From Hyphomicrobium_A sp963776675 (GTDB taxonomy: Bacteria > Pseudomonadota > Alphaproteobacteria > Rhizobiales > Hyphomicrobiaceae): a stretch of 64,000 nt of DNA. The DNA is taken from NCBI GenBank assembly GCA_963776675.1, contig CAVZNR010000057.1, positions 1 to 64,000 on the forward strand. Reading direction: 5' to 3'. Below the pieces are notes generated by a model, which worked only from the letters and a program-made list of their open reading frames with translations, made no database searches and was not told the origin of the DNA. Shown piece after piece: positions 54,684-63,681 of this stretch (position 1 is its first letter; every line of letters begins with the position of its first letter). Position numbers and translations under genes: made by a program.

Positions 54684-56522
54684 GTGAGCCGCACCCAGAG
54701 CAAAACGCCCAAAACCGAGCCTGAGAGCCCCGGGCTGAGCCCGGCGGCCGACGGAGAGCCCGAGAAGCGCCCGGCCTCGCTGCGTCCTCTCCTCACGCTG
54801 AAACCCTACCTCCTGCGTCACCCGAGAACGCTGGCGCTGGCGGGCCTGGCGCTCGTCGTTTCCGCGGCCGCGATGCTCGTCATCCCGCTGGCCGTCCGGC
54901 GCGTCATCGATCTCGGCTTCGGTTCCCGCGACGGGCTGTTCGTCGACCGCTACTTTGCCATGCTGATCGTCATCGGCCTGGTTCTGGCGCTCGCCAGCGC
55001 CGCACGCTTCTACTACGTCAACTGGCTGGGCGAGCGCGTCGTCGCCGATCTGCGCTCCGACATCTTCCGCCACATCGCCGGACTCGGGCCGGCATTTTTC
55101 GAGAAGACGCATTCAGGCGAGGTGATGAGCCGCCTCACGGCCGACACCACGCAGATCAAGGCCGTCGCCGGCTCCTCGCTCAGCCAGGCCCTGCGCAGCT
55201 TCATCATGCTGCTGGGGGCGCTCGGCATGATGTTCGTGACGAGCCCGCGCCTGTCGCTGCTGGTCCTGCTCGCCATCCCGGTGATCGTCGTGCCGCTGAT
55301 CGCCTTCGGCCGCTGGGTGCGCCGTCTGTCGCGCAAAGCCCAGGACACGCTCGCCGAGGCGTCCGCCTACGCAGCCGAGAACTTGAGCGCGGTGCGCACC
55401 ATGCAGGCGTTCGCGCACGAGAAGGTCGCCGCAGTGCGCTACAGAAGCGACGTCGAGCGCGCCTTCGAGGCGGCCCGCGAGCGTATGAAAGCGCGTGCAG
55501 CACTGACCGCGCTTGCCATGTTCCTCGTCGTTGCCAGCGTGACAAGCGTGCTGTGGTTCGGTGCGGCCTCCGTCATCGGCGGCGACATGACCACGGGCCG
55601 GCTCGGCCAGTTCGTGCTCTATGCCGTTTTCGCCGCGGCCGCCTTCGCGCAGATCTCCGAGGTCTGGGGCGAGGTGGCACAGGCTGCCGGCGCCGCCGAG
55701 CGGCTCGCCGAGCTGCTGGCGGTCGAGCCTGAAATCCACTCGCCCGCCAACCCGGTGCCGCTGCCGGTACCCCCGCGCGGCGACATCGAGTTCAAGTCGG
55801 TCCGCTTTGCCTACCCCGACCGGCCGACCTTCGCCGCCATCAACGACGTGTCGTTCCATGTGAAGCCGGGCGAGACGGTCGCCGTCGTCGGCCCGTCCGG
55901 CGCGGGCAAGAGCACCATCTTCAATCTGCTTTTGCGCTTTTTCGATCCGCAGTCGGGCGCGGTACGCATCGACGGTGTGAAGGCATGCGATGCGGACCTC
56001 GACGACTTGCGCGCGCGCATGGCTCTGGTGCCGCAAGACGTGGCGCTCTTTGCCGACACGCTGGCCGAGAACATCCGCTACGGCGTGCCCGACGCGAGCT
56101 TGGAGGCGGTCAAGCGCGCGGCCGAGGCAGCGCAGGCCGACGAGTTCATTCGAGCGCTCCCCAACGGCTACGAGACACGTCTCGGCGAGCGCGGCATCTC
56201 GCTGTCGGGTGGCCAGCGCCAACGCATCGCCATCGCGCGCGCGATCCTCAAGGACGCACCCATCCTGCTCCTCGACGAGGCGACGAGCGCGCTCGACGCG
56301 GAAAGCGAGGCGCTTGTTCAGCGCGCGCTCGAGCGCGTCATGAAGGGGCGCACGACGCTCGTCATCGCACATCGCCTCGCGACCGTGCAGAAGGCGAACC
56401 GCATCCTGGTCATGGACAAGGGGCGGATCGTCGAGGAAGGCACCCACGCCGAGCTGGTGGCTAAGGGCGGTCTTTACGGGCGCCTCGCCGAGATGCAGTT
56501 CGCCGCCGAGGCTGCCGAATAA
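54684..56522 (+). CDS. ABC exporter, fused permease and ATPase
   Basis: A 612-residue half-transporter from GTG 54684. Six-helix membrane domain (about residues 40-330) followed by an ATPase: Walker A GPSGAGKST (about 403), signature LSGGQRQRIAIARA, Walker B ILLLDEATSALD, switch His in VIAHRLATV. It resembles MsbA/MDR-type lipid or drug exporters; the substrate is unknown. It would act as a dimer in the inner membrane. Confidence 0.9.
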   Translation: MSRTQSKTPKTEPESPGLSPAADGEPEKRPASLRPLLTLKPYLLRHPRTLALAGLALVVSAAAMLVIPLAVRRVIDLGFGSRDGLFVDRYFAMLIVIGLVLALASAARFYYVNWLGERVVADLRSDIFRHIAGLGPAFFEKTHSGEVMSRLTADTTQIKAVAGSSLSQALRSFIMLLGALGMMFVTSPRLSLLVLLAIPVIVVPLIAFGRWVRRLSRKAQDTLAEASAYAAENLSAVRTMQAFAHEKVAAVRYRSDVERAFEAARERMKARAALTALAMFLVVASVTSVLWFGAASVIGGDMTTGRLGQFVLYAVFAAAAFAQISEVWGEVAQAAGAAERLAELLAVEPEIHSPANPVPLPVPPRGDIEFKSVRFAYPDRPTFAAINDVSFHVKPGETVAVVGPSGAGKSTIFNLLLRFFDPQSGAVRIDGVKACDADLDDLRARMALVPQDVALFADTLAENIRYGVPDASLEAVKRAAEAAQADEFIRALPNGYETRLGERGISLSGGQRQRIAIARAILKDAPILLLDEATSALDAESEALVQRALERVMKGRTTLVIAHRLATVQKANRILVMDKGRIVEEGTHAELVAKGGLYGRLAEMQFAAEAAE

Positions 56523-56697
56523 CCGCCACTTCCCTGCGCCCTTATCTTTTGCCCGCTCGCCGCGAAGCCCGGTCGGCATGAGTTGCCTCTACTTCTTAGC
56601 CGGATGCTAAGATTGGCCGGTCAAGGTCGGCCCGAAGGCGGCCCACGCTGGTCGGGCCCAATGCCAAGAGACGACAAGGGGAGCGAGAAGACCATCC

Positions 56698-57246
56698 ATG
56701 GCGACAACTCCGGAGAATGCGTTGACGACAGGTCCCTCGAGTGAAGGTCCAGGCCCCGCACCGTTGTGGGTGTGGCTGTTGGTGCTGGCGCTCAGCGCGC
56801 TTGCCGTCTATGGCGGCTACACGGCCGTCTCCAACTACCAGCGCTACTACGACGCCGAGACCGCGCGCAAAGCCGTTGCCGTCGACAAGGACCGGCTCGA
56901 GGCGAACGTCACCGACCTCAAGCAGCAGGTAGACGAGGCCAACAAGGCCAAGGGCAACCTCGAAAGCGCGCTCAAGCAATCGGAAGCGAATACGCAGACC
57001 GCCGCCGATCAGGTCAGCGACCTGCAAAAGCAGCTCGGCGCCGCGCAGGACAAGATCAAGTCGCTGGAGGAATCGACCGCTGCCGCAGAGGGCAAAGCCA
57101 AGCAGGCCGTCGACGCGAAGGCGGCGCTCGAGAAGGAAGTCGAGGGCTTGAAGAGCAAGCTCAATGAAATCCAGAGCAAGCTCGACCAGACCTTATCGGA
57201 TCTGACCAACGCGCAAAAACAGAGCCAGTCGAAACCGCAGCCCTGA
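56698..57246 (+). CDS. Membrane-anchored coiled-coil protein
   Basis: A 182-residue protein. Short N-terminal region, one helix (LWVWLLVLALSALAVYGGYTAV, about residues 23-45), then an almost continuous coiled coil rich in Lys, Gln, Ala and Glu to the end. No family recognised; such proteins often act as spacers or scaffolds in the periplasm. Confidence 0.65.
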   Translation: MATTPENALTTGPSSEGPGPAPLWVWLLVLALSALAVYGGYTAVSNYQRYYDAETARKAVAVDKDRLEANVTDLKQQVDEANKAKGNLESALKQSEANTQTAADQVSDLQKQLGAAQDKIKSLEESTAAAEGKAKQAVDAKAALEKEVEGLKSKLNEIQSKLDQTLSDLTNAQKQSQSKPQP

Positions 57247-57445
57247 TCGCCCTCGGCACGCTCGTAGCAGTTCAACCGTTTCAGCTCGATGCCCGGCACT
57301 TTCTGTTTGGATGGGTCAGTCACGCTGTTGATCCGGCGAACATCGGTGTTTGGTCGATCAGCGCTGCCACTTTGTTGTGGTGCCGCGCCCCATAGTGTTA
57401 TTTATTGCATAAGTCGCTCGTGGGGATTGTTTGGGGGTTGGAATA

Positions 57446-58684
57446 GTGTTTCGTTTTTTGAGCGCGGCTGCGCTTATCGCTCTCGTCGCTTCGGGAGCAT
57501 TTGCAGCCGAGAGGCGCGTGGCCGATGCAGCCGATGCCGCGGCCGGCTCCAAAATTGTCGTCGCCCAGGCGGATTCCAGCGAAGTCCAAAAAGAAGCCTT
57601 CGAGAGCGCCAAAGAACTCGGGACCGTCGAGGCCTGGGACGCATTCCTTTCGAGCTACCCGGACGGTTTCTACGCCGATCTGGCGCGCGCCTACGTCAAG
57701 AAGCTGGCCGAACCTTCGACACCCAATCCCGCAGCGCAAGAGCAGGACACGCAACCGGCACCTGTCGCCTCTCGAACGGAGACGGTCCACAACGGGCCCG
57801 GCAGGTCCGATTGGTACAATGACACCACGCCGTTCGTGGCCAATTCCAAGCGTCCTGCCTATGCGGCGATCGTCGATGCCGGCGGCGTCCAGCTGACCGC
57901 TTTTTGCCATGGCCGCGGGAGCAATCTTCGCATCATCCCGGGCCTTCGCGTGACGAAAGGCAATCCTGGAATCCTTGCACGCCTGCGCGAGGGGCTGACG
58001 TCGGCGCCGTCCGTCACGAATGATCTTGCAAGCGTCTCCATGACGTTCGCCGACGGCACCACAATCGAGGACGTCGCAGCAACGACGCCGCCGCAGAACG
58101 ATGAGGTCACGCTCTACGTCGACCGCAAGCTCCCAGAACCGGATGACGAAATGCTCGAGCGGCTCATGGGCGGGCAGGAAGTGACGATTACGGCAGAGCC
58201 ATTCGTGGCGAGCTTCCAGCTCGACGGCAGCCGCTCTGCACTCTGCTCGATGATGAACAGGTGCGGGGCAGACGTTTCCGGATGCGGCGGCGGCAAGTCC
58301 TCGCGGGAGGAAGATGAGGACGGTCAAGACGGCAGGATCAACTGCGGCCGCGGACGCACCTGGGTCGGAGCCCAAGGGAAGTGTGTGTGCGTCGACTCCA
58401 GTAGGCATTGGAACGGCAGCCGCTGCGTCCGGGGCAAAGCCAACCGGCCGAAGGGATGCACCGGTGGGCGAACGTTTGAGCCGCAGACCGGCCGGTGCGA
58501 GTGCAACGGCGACAGCGCCTGGAACGGGCGCGCGTGCGTCAAGGAGAACGAGCCGCCGCCGGCAAACCAGGGGCAGAACAACAACAACGCGCAGATGAAG
58601 CAAGCCGTGTGCGCCACACTACAGATTGCCTGTAGTCTCGGACAAAAGAGCTCTTGCGCCAAATTCAACAACGGCTGCCGCTGA
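57446..58684 (+). CDS. Secreted Cys-rich protein of unknown function
   Basis: About 412 residues from GTG 57446 (FRFLSAAALIALVASGAFA signal peptide). Residues ~45-90 contain a helical repeat seen after caspase-like and SPOR-type domains (TVEAWDAFLSSYPDGFYADLARAYVKKL). The middle section is beta-like. The last ~120 residues hold about a dozen cysteines in EGF-like spacings (CGRGRTWVGAQGKCVCVD, CTGGRTFEPQTGRCECNG). Disulfide-rich modules of this kind are unusual in bacteria of this group. Function unknown. Confidence 0.7.
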   Translation: MFRFLSAAALIALVASGAFAAERRVADAADAAAGSKIVVAQADSSEVQKEAFESAKELGTVEAWDAFLSSYPDGFYADLARAYVKKLAEPSTPNPAAQEQDTQPAPVASRTETVHNGPGRSDWYNDTTPFVANSKRPAYAAIVDAGGVQLTAFCHGRGSNLRIIPGLRVTKGNPGILARLREGLTSAPSVTNDLASVSMTFADGTTIEDVAATTPPQNDEVTLYVDRKLPEPDDEMLERLMGGQEVTITAEPFVASFQLDGSRSALCSMMNRCGADVSGCGGGKSSREEDEDGQDGRINCGRGRTWVGAQGKCVCVDSSRHWNGSRCVRGKANRPKGCTGGRTFEPQTGRCECNGDSAWNGRACVKENEPPPANQGQNNNNAQMKQAVCATLQIACSLGQKSSCAKFNNGCR

Positions 58685-58710
58685 GGACGGACGTTTCCGT
58701 CCAGAAACGC

Positions 58711-59739
58711 CTACCTGTTCGTAAGCTTCAGCTCGATGCGGCGGTTCTGCTGCAGGCTCGCTTCATCGGTTCCGTTGTTCAGTGGCCGGAACTGGCCGTA
58801 GCCCGCCGCTACCAGGCGCGAGGGATCGACGCCGCGACTGACCAGATAGCGCACCACCGAAATGGCACGCGCCGTCGACAGCTCCCAATTCGAGGGGAAC
58901 GTCGGACTATTGATCGGCCGTATGTCGGTATGTCCATCGACCTGCAGCGCCCAGTTGATCTCCTTGGGGATCTGGCGCTCCAGCTCGATGATGGCGGACG
59001 CGAGCTGGTCCATGGCCGCAAGGCCCTCCGGCGTCAGCTTGTCGGAGCCGGACGGGAACAGCACCTCGGACTCGAACACGAAGCGGTCGCCGACGACCTT
59101 GATGTCCTTGCGGTTCTTCAAAAGCTCGCGCAGGCGTCCGAAGAAATCCGAGCGGTAGCGCTGCAGCTCCTGCACCTGGCGGGCGAGCGCCGCGTTCAGC
59201 CGGGCGCCCAGATCCTTGATGCGCGTCTGGCTCTCAGCGTCCTTCTTCTCGGAGGCCTCAAGCGCCTCGTTCAAGGCGGCGATCTGCCGGCGCAGCGACA
59301 AGAGCTGCTGGTTCAAGATGTCGACCTTCGCCAGCGCCTCGTTGGAAATGTTCTTCTGGCTCTCCAGATCCTTCTCCAGGCCGGAGATGCGCGTCTGCGC
59401 CGCCTTCTCCTGCTCGTCGCCGGACAGCGCAAAGCCCGATAGCTTGTTGTTCTCCGTGCGCAGAGACGACAGCGTCGCCTGCAGAGAGGCCAGCTCGTCT
59501 TCCGCCGATTTGGTCTTGCCCTTCTCGAGGGCGAGCAGACTGGTGAGCTCGCTGATCTGCCGCGTCAGACGCTTTAGCGCGGTATCCTTGCCGCTTGCCT
59601 CCTCGCTGGCGAAATACTGCGCCAGCATGAAGATCGACATCAGAAAGATGACGACCAGGAGCAGCGTCGACAGTACGTCGACGTAGCCCGGCCAGAAATC
59701 GCCGTACTCAGCACTGCGCCGCGTGCGTCCGCGCGCCAT
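58711..59739 (-). CDS. OmpA/MotB-like peptidoglycan-binding protein
   Basis: A 342-residue protein. One N-terminal helix with Asp (YVDVLSTLLLVVIFLMSIFML; the Asp fits a proton-channel residue of MotB/TolR/ExbD), a long periplasmic coiled coil (about 50-190), and an OmpA-like domain (VDGHTDIRPINSPTFPSNWELSTARAISVVRYL). It starts 3 nt after the MotA/ExbB-like gene, so the two form a stator-like pair. No flagellar genes are near. Role unknown; possibly envelope energetics or division. Confidence 0.85.
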   Translation of the reverse strand: MARGRTRRSAEYGDFWPGYVDVLSTLLLVVIFLMSIFMLAQYFASEEASGKDTALKRLTRQISELTSLLALEKGKTKSAEDELASLQATLSSLRTENNKLSGFALSGDEQEKAAQTRISGLEKDLESQKNISNEALAKVDILNQQLLSLRRQIAALNEALEASEKKDAESQTRIKDLGARLNAALARQVQELQRYRSDFFGRLRELLKNRKDIKVVGDRFVFESEVLFPSGSDKLTPEGLAAMDQLASAIIELERQIPKEINWALQVDGHTDIRPINSPTFPSNWELSTARAISVVRYLVSRGVDPSRLVAAGYGQFRPLNNGTDEASLQQNRRIELKLTNR

Positions 59740-59742
59740 CTG

Positions 59743-60798
59743 CTAACCCCGGCGGTGCATGTTGCCGGCCAGCTCGCGCAAAGCGCTCGCCACCTCCGAC
59801 GATTGCGCCGCCTGCTCGTCGACCCACTCGCGCACCACCTTCTGCTCGGCGCGCATCTGCGACACGAGCTGATTGACGCCGCGCGCCAGCTCGCGGATCT
59901 GCTCCTCGCCACCGCCGCCACCCGCAGGCGCGACCTGTCCGGCGATCGCCTGGTCGGAGAGACGGCTCGACAGGTCCTCGACCGCACGCTGCATGTGCAG
60001 GATCGCGGTCGAAAGCTGGCGGTTCACCTGATCGGTCGACACGTTGCCGCCCGGCGTGAGCTCGGTGATGCCCGACAGCCATTCTTCCAGCTCGTTGTAG
60101 AAGCGGTTGTGCGCATGCCCCGCCTGCAGCTCCAAAAAGCCCAGAACCAGCGAGCCGGAGAGACCGAGCAACGAGGACGAGAAGGCGGTGCCCATGCCCT
60201 TGAGCGGCGCGGCGAGCCCGGCCTTCAGGTCGGAGAAGAGCGTCACGTTGTCCGTGCCGCTGATGTTGATCGCGTCGATCGCCCCGCCGACCGAGGTGAT
60301 GGTCTGCAGCAGTCCCCAGAAGGTGCCGAGCAGGCCGAGGAATACCAGGAGCCCCACGAGATAGCGGCCCGTCTCGCGCGCCTCGTCGAGGCGCGAGCCG
60401 ATGGAATCCATGATCGAGCGCATGGAGACCGTCGACAGCGACAGCACGCCGGTGCGATCGCGCAGCAGCGCCGCCATCGGCGCCAGCAGAATGGGCTGGT
60501 GCGAGATCGCAAGCCCCGGGTCGGCGATGCGGAAGGCGTTGACCCAGCGGATCTCGGGATAGAGTCGGATGACCTGACGGAAGGCGTAGAGGATGCCCAG
60601 CAGCAGCACGCCCACGATGAGCCCGTTGAGGCCCGGGTTGTTCATGAAGGAGGCGATCAGCTGCTTGTGGAGGATGGCCGCCAGGAAGGTGACCAGGGTG
60701 AGAAAGATCAACATACGGATCAGGAAGACGCCGGGAGGCGTGAGGGTCCTGTGGACCAGCGGGGACGAGGCTAGTTCGGTCTGTCGTCTTCTGGCCAT
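59743..60798 (-). CDS. MotA/TolQ/ExbB-like proton-channel protein
   Basis: A 351-residue inner-membrane protein. Two N-terminal helices, then the proton-channel core (YLVGLLVFLGLLGTFWGLLQTI ... APLKGMGTAFSSSLLGLSGSLVLGFLELQAG), and a C-terminal helical cytoplasmic tail with a Gly-rich hinge. Pairs with the downstream OmpA/MotB-like protein. GGAGA precedes the ATG. Confidence 0.86.
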   Translation of the reverse strand: MARRRQTELASSPLVHRTLTPPGVFLIRMLIFLTLVTFLAAILHKQLIASFMNNPGLNGLIVGVLLLGILYAFRQVIRLYPEIRWVNAFRIADPGLAISHQPILLAPMAALLRDRTGVLSLSTVSMRSIMDSIGSRLDEARETGRYLVGLLVFLGLLGTFWGLLQTITSVGGAIDAINISGTDNVTLFSDLKAGLAAPLKGMGTAFSSSLLGLSGSLVLGFLELQAGHAHNRFYNELEEWLSGITELTPGGNVSTDQVNRQLSTAILHMQRAVEDLSSRLSDQAIAGQVAPAGGGGGEEQIRELARGVNQLVSQMRAEQKVVREWVDEQAAQSSEVASALRELAGNMHRRG

Positions 60799-60885
60799 TC
60801 CGGATCTCCGCTGCGGGCCGCATTTCGGCGACGGGCGAGATTACCCGAAGCCTTTGCCAGCACAAATCGGCAAGATCGTGCCTGG

Positions 60886-61692
60886 CTAACGGGCGGGCGC
60901 GGGTGCCTCGGTGATAAGGCGCAAAACCGCCTTTTGCATGTTGCTGTTACCAGCGAGAACCTCGCATTTGTCGAACATATCGGGGCCGCCGGAGAGATCC
61001 GTCACGGTGCCGCCGGCCTCGCGCACGATCACGATCCCGGCCGCGGTGTCCCACGGCTGGATGTTGCGCTCCCAGTAGGCATCGAAGCGCCCGGCCGCCG
61101 TCCAGGCGAGATCGAGCGCGGCCGATCCGGTGCGCCGCACGCCGGCGACCTCCTGCATCACGTGGCGGATCTCGCTGGCAAAGCGCGCATGCCCCGGGCG
61201 GCCCAGATGGGGAATGCCGGTCGTCACCAGCGCATCCGAAAGTTGCTTGCGCGCCGCCACCCGCAGCCGGCGCCGGTCGTTGAGATAGGCGCCCTTGCCC
61301 TTCTCGGCCGTGTACATTTCGTCGGCGATCGGGTTGTAGACGATACCAGCGACGAGCTGACCTTCGCGCTCCAGCCCGATGGAGATGGAGAACAGCGGCA
61401 CGCCGTGTAGAAAGTTCGTCGTTCCGTCGAGCGGATCGACGATCCAGCGGTGCGTGCGGTCGTCGCCCACGACCTCGCCACGCTCCTCCATGAGGAAGCT
61501 GTAGCCCGGCCGCGCCTTCGCCAGCTCGCGGTAGATGATGTCCTCGGCCTTGTGATCGGCTGCGGAGACGAAATTGCCCGGTCCCTTCACCGACACCTGC
61601 AGGTTCTCCACCTCGCCGAAATCGCGCGTGAGGCTGCGGCCGGCCTTGCGGGCGGCGCCAATCATCACGTTCATCAGTGCGGAGGCGGGCAT
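60886..61692 (-). CDS. suhB: Inositol monophosphatase family protein
   Basis: A 268-residue Mg-dependent phosphatase. Metal motifs: EERGE (about residue 70), WIVDPLDGTTNFLHGVPLF (about 83-101) and WDTAAGIVIVREAGG near the C-terminus. Full length. It hydrolyses inositol-1-phosphate or related sugar phosphates; SuhB-like RNA-polymerase roles are possible. Confidence 0.92.
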   Translation of the reverse strand: MPASALMNVMIGAARKAGRSLTRDFGEVENLQVSVKGPGNFVSAADHKAEDIIYRELAKARPGYSFLMEERGEVVGDDRTHRWIVDPLDGTTNFLHGVPLFSISIGLEREGQLVAGIVYNPIADEMYTAEKGKGAYLNDRRRLRVAARKQLSDALVTTGIPHLGRPGHARFASEIRHVMQEVAGVRRTGSAALDLAWTAAGRFDAYWERNIQPWDTAAGIVIVREAGGTVTDLSGGPDMFDKCEVLAGNSNMQKAVLRLITEAPAPAR

Positions 61693-61779
61693 CGTTCAGG
61701 GCATCTCTCGGGGGGTGGCTCGCGCGAGCCGAGCGCCCGACTAACGCCATTCGGCGGCCGCTGGCAAGGCCGTAATCCC

Positions 61780-62862
61780 TCAGAACATGCCGGCTTTCTC
61801 GCGCCACTCGGTCGCGGCCTGCTGCGCGGCGAGCCGCTCCTGCTTGGGAAGCTTGGCGACGAACTCATCGAGCTTGGGGTCGGGAAGACCGCTCGCCTTG
61901 GCGATCATGCGCCACTTGGCCGCCTCCGTCTCGCTCTTCTTGACGCCGACACCTTCGGCATAAACGTAAGCGAGACGGTTCTGCGCGCTGGCCAAACCCT
62001 TCTTGGCCGCCGACCGCAAATAGGGGATCGCCTTGGGCTCGTCGCGCGTCAGGCCGAGGCCACGCAACAGCACCACGGCATACTCGAGCTGCGCCTCCGC
62101 CATGCCCTGCGCAGCGGCCTTGCCGAGCCAGTACGAGGCCTGCAGCGCATCGTTGGGGACGCCGACGCCTTGCTGGTAGAGGCCGCCCAGATCGTATTGG
62201 GCCGCCGCAATGCCCTTTTCGGCGGCATAGCGGATGTGCTGGGCGGCGCGGTAGGGATTCTTCGGCTTGCCGTCGCCCTTCAAGAACAAGAGCCCGAGGT
62301 TGTAGTTGGCGGCCGGGTGACCGGTGAGCGCCGCTTTCTCAAACAGCTCCGCCGCCTTGGTGCGGTCCTGCTTGACGCCGCGCCCCTCCGCATAAAGCAG
62401 ACCCAGCGCGAACACCGCCTGCGTGTCGCCGAGGTCGGCGCCGCGCTGATACCACTTCGCCGCCTGCGCCTCGTCCTTGTTGACGCCGAGCCCTTCCCCG
62501 TAAAGCCGCCCGATGAGCGTGTTCGCCTGCGGCTCGCCGCGCTTGGCCCCTTCCTCGGCGAGCTTCAGCGCGGTCAGATATTGTCCCTGGTCGAAGGCGA
62601 TGTAGGCGGCGTCGTCGCCCTCCGGCTTGACCAGCAGCTTGGCGTCGATCGCCGGCGCCGGCGTGCTCTTGAATTTGTCCCCCGCGGCAGTGTCGGCCTT
62701 CGGCGTGCGCACCGTCTTACGCGGCTTGCCGTTGCCGGGATTGCCGGGGTCGGTCTTTTGGATCTCGATCTCCTTCATCCAGGAACTCGTCTCCGCGCCG
62801 GCGCGCGTCGTCGCGGCAATGCCGAAAAGCACAAGCGCAGCGATGTAGGCGCCCGTCCTCAT
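61780..62862 (-). CDS. Secreted Sel1/TPR-like repeat protein
   Basis: A 360-residue protein. Signal peptide MRTGAYIAALVLFGIAATTRAGA, a charged linker (about 25-80), then about six Sel1-like repeats of ~36 residues (AxxxLGxxYxxGxGVxxDxxxAAxW pattern, for example TLIGRLYGEGLGVNKDEAQA) through residue ~320. Likely a protein-protein scaffold in the periplasm. Its ATG overlaps the ThiE-like gene's stop (ATGA). Confidence 0.86.
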   Translation of the reverse strand: MRTGAYIAALVLFGIAATTRAGAETSSWMKEIEIQKTDPGNPGNGKPRKTVRTPKADTAAGDKFKSTPAPAIDAKLLVKPEGDDAAYIAFDQGQYLTALKLAEEGAKRGEPQANTLIGRLYGEGLGVNKDEAQAAKWYQRGADLGDTQAVFALGLLYAEGRGVKQDRTKAAELFEKAALTGHPAANYNLGLLFLKGDGKPKNPYRAAQHIRYAAEKGIAAAQYDLGGLYQQGVGVPNDALQASYWLGKAAAQGMAEAQLEYAVVLLRGLGLTRDEPKAIPYLRSAAKKGLASAQNRLAYVYAEGVGVKKSETEAAKWRMIAKASGLPDPKLDEFVAKLPKQERLAAQQAATEWREKAGMF

Positions 62863-63500
62863 GCTGCCGCCTCCGGCACGGCGAGCGCACGCGCGACATC
62901 CTCGCTCCAGCGCAACAGCTCCTCTGCAGAGGCCGTTGCCGGCACGCGCAGAGCCACGAAATCGGCGCCGACGCGCGCGAGCTTGGCTGCCTCCTCGGCC
63001 GTCTCCACGTCGAGCGCCACGCAAGGGACCTCGAAGATCTCGCTCCACCACGCCACGAGCTCGACACGGCGCGCGCGTGCTGCGTCGCGATCCTCCACAT
63101 GGGCAGGGATGCCGAAGCCGACGTACTCGGCACCCATCTCTCCGAGCGACATGGCGTCGTCGCGCGAACGGCCCACGTCGGCACCGACGATGTAGCGCCC
63201 GCCGAGAATGTCGCGCGCCTCGCCGTAGCGCGCGACGATGTCTTTGCTCCAGGGAAGGTGCACGCCGTCGGCGCGCAGTGTGCGCGCGAGCTGAGCGTCG
63301 GCCTCGATCAGCGCCGCAACGCCCTTGCCCTGCGCCAGCTCCACCAGAGGCCGCGCGTTTCGCGCATCGAGCGGCGCGTCCGGCGACGGCGCAACCAGCA
63401 GCGCGGCAACGTCACACGCCTCGAGCACCACGCCGATCTGCTGGGGCGTCATGCCGGCCTCGGCGACGATGTAAAGCCTCGATTGTGGCTCAGGCGCCAT
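62859..63500 (-). CDS. thiE: Thiamine phosphate synthase-like protein (ThiE/TenI family)
   Basis: A 213-residue TIM-barrel protein. Segments RLYIVAEAG, RTLRADGVHLPW, YIVGADVGRSRDDAMSLGEMGAEYVGFG and ADFVALRVP match the ThiE/TenI fold. The loop normally GADGVHLGQ reads RADGVHLPW, so it may be a divergent or TenI-like member rather than a true ThiE. Coupled to the Sel1 gene by a 4-nt overlap. Confidence 0.75.
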   Translation of the reverse strand: MAPEPQSRLYIVAEAGMTPQQIGVVLEACDVAALLVAPSPDAPLDARNARPLVELAQGKGVAALIEADAQLARTLRADGVHLPWSKDIVARYGEARDILGGRYIVGADVGRSRDDAMSLGEMGAEYVGFGIPAHVEDRDAARARRVELVAWWSEIFEVPCVALDVETAEEAAKLARVGADFVALRVPATASAEELLRWSEDVARALAVPEAAA

Positions 63501-63681
63501 CCGCGCTCCTTTAGACGGTCACACCGTGGCCTTGTTAGACCCCAATGGGGCCAAATATCGGCAAAGTGAACCTATCGGCCCGCGCCGCGTTGTCTCCCAT
63601 GCTGCCAAGAAACGGACATAGGGACAACACGTTACCGGTGCTCCTTGCCGCCACCGGGACGTCAGGAAAGGCCAAAGGCTG

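Noticed and set aside
58711..60798. Zorya-type anti-phage system
   Set aside because: Only the MotA/MotB-like pair is present; neighbours are inositol monophosphatase and Sel1-repeat genes, with no helicase or nuclease partner.
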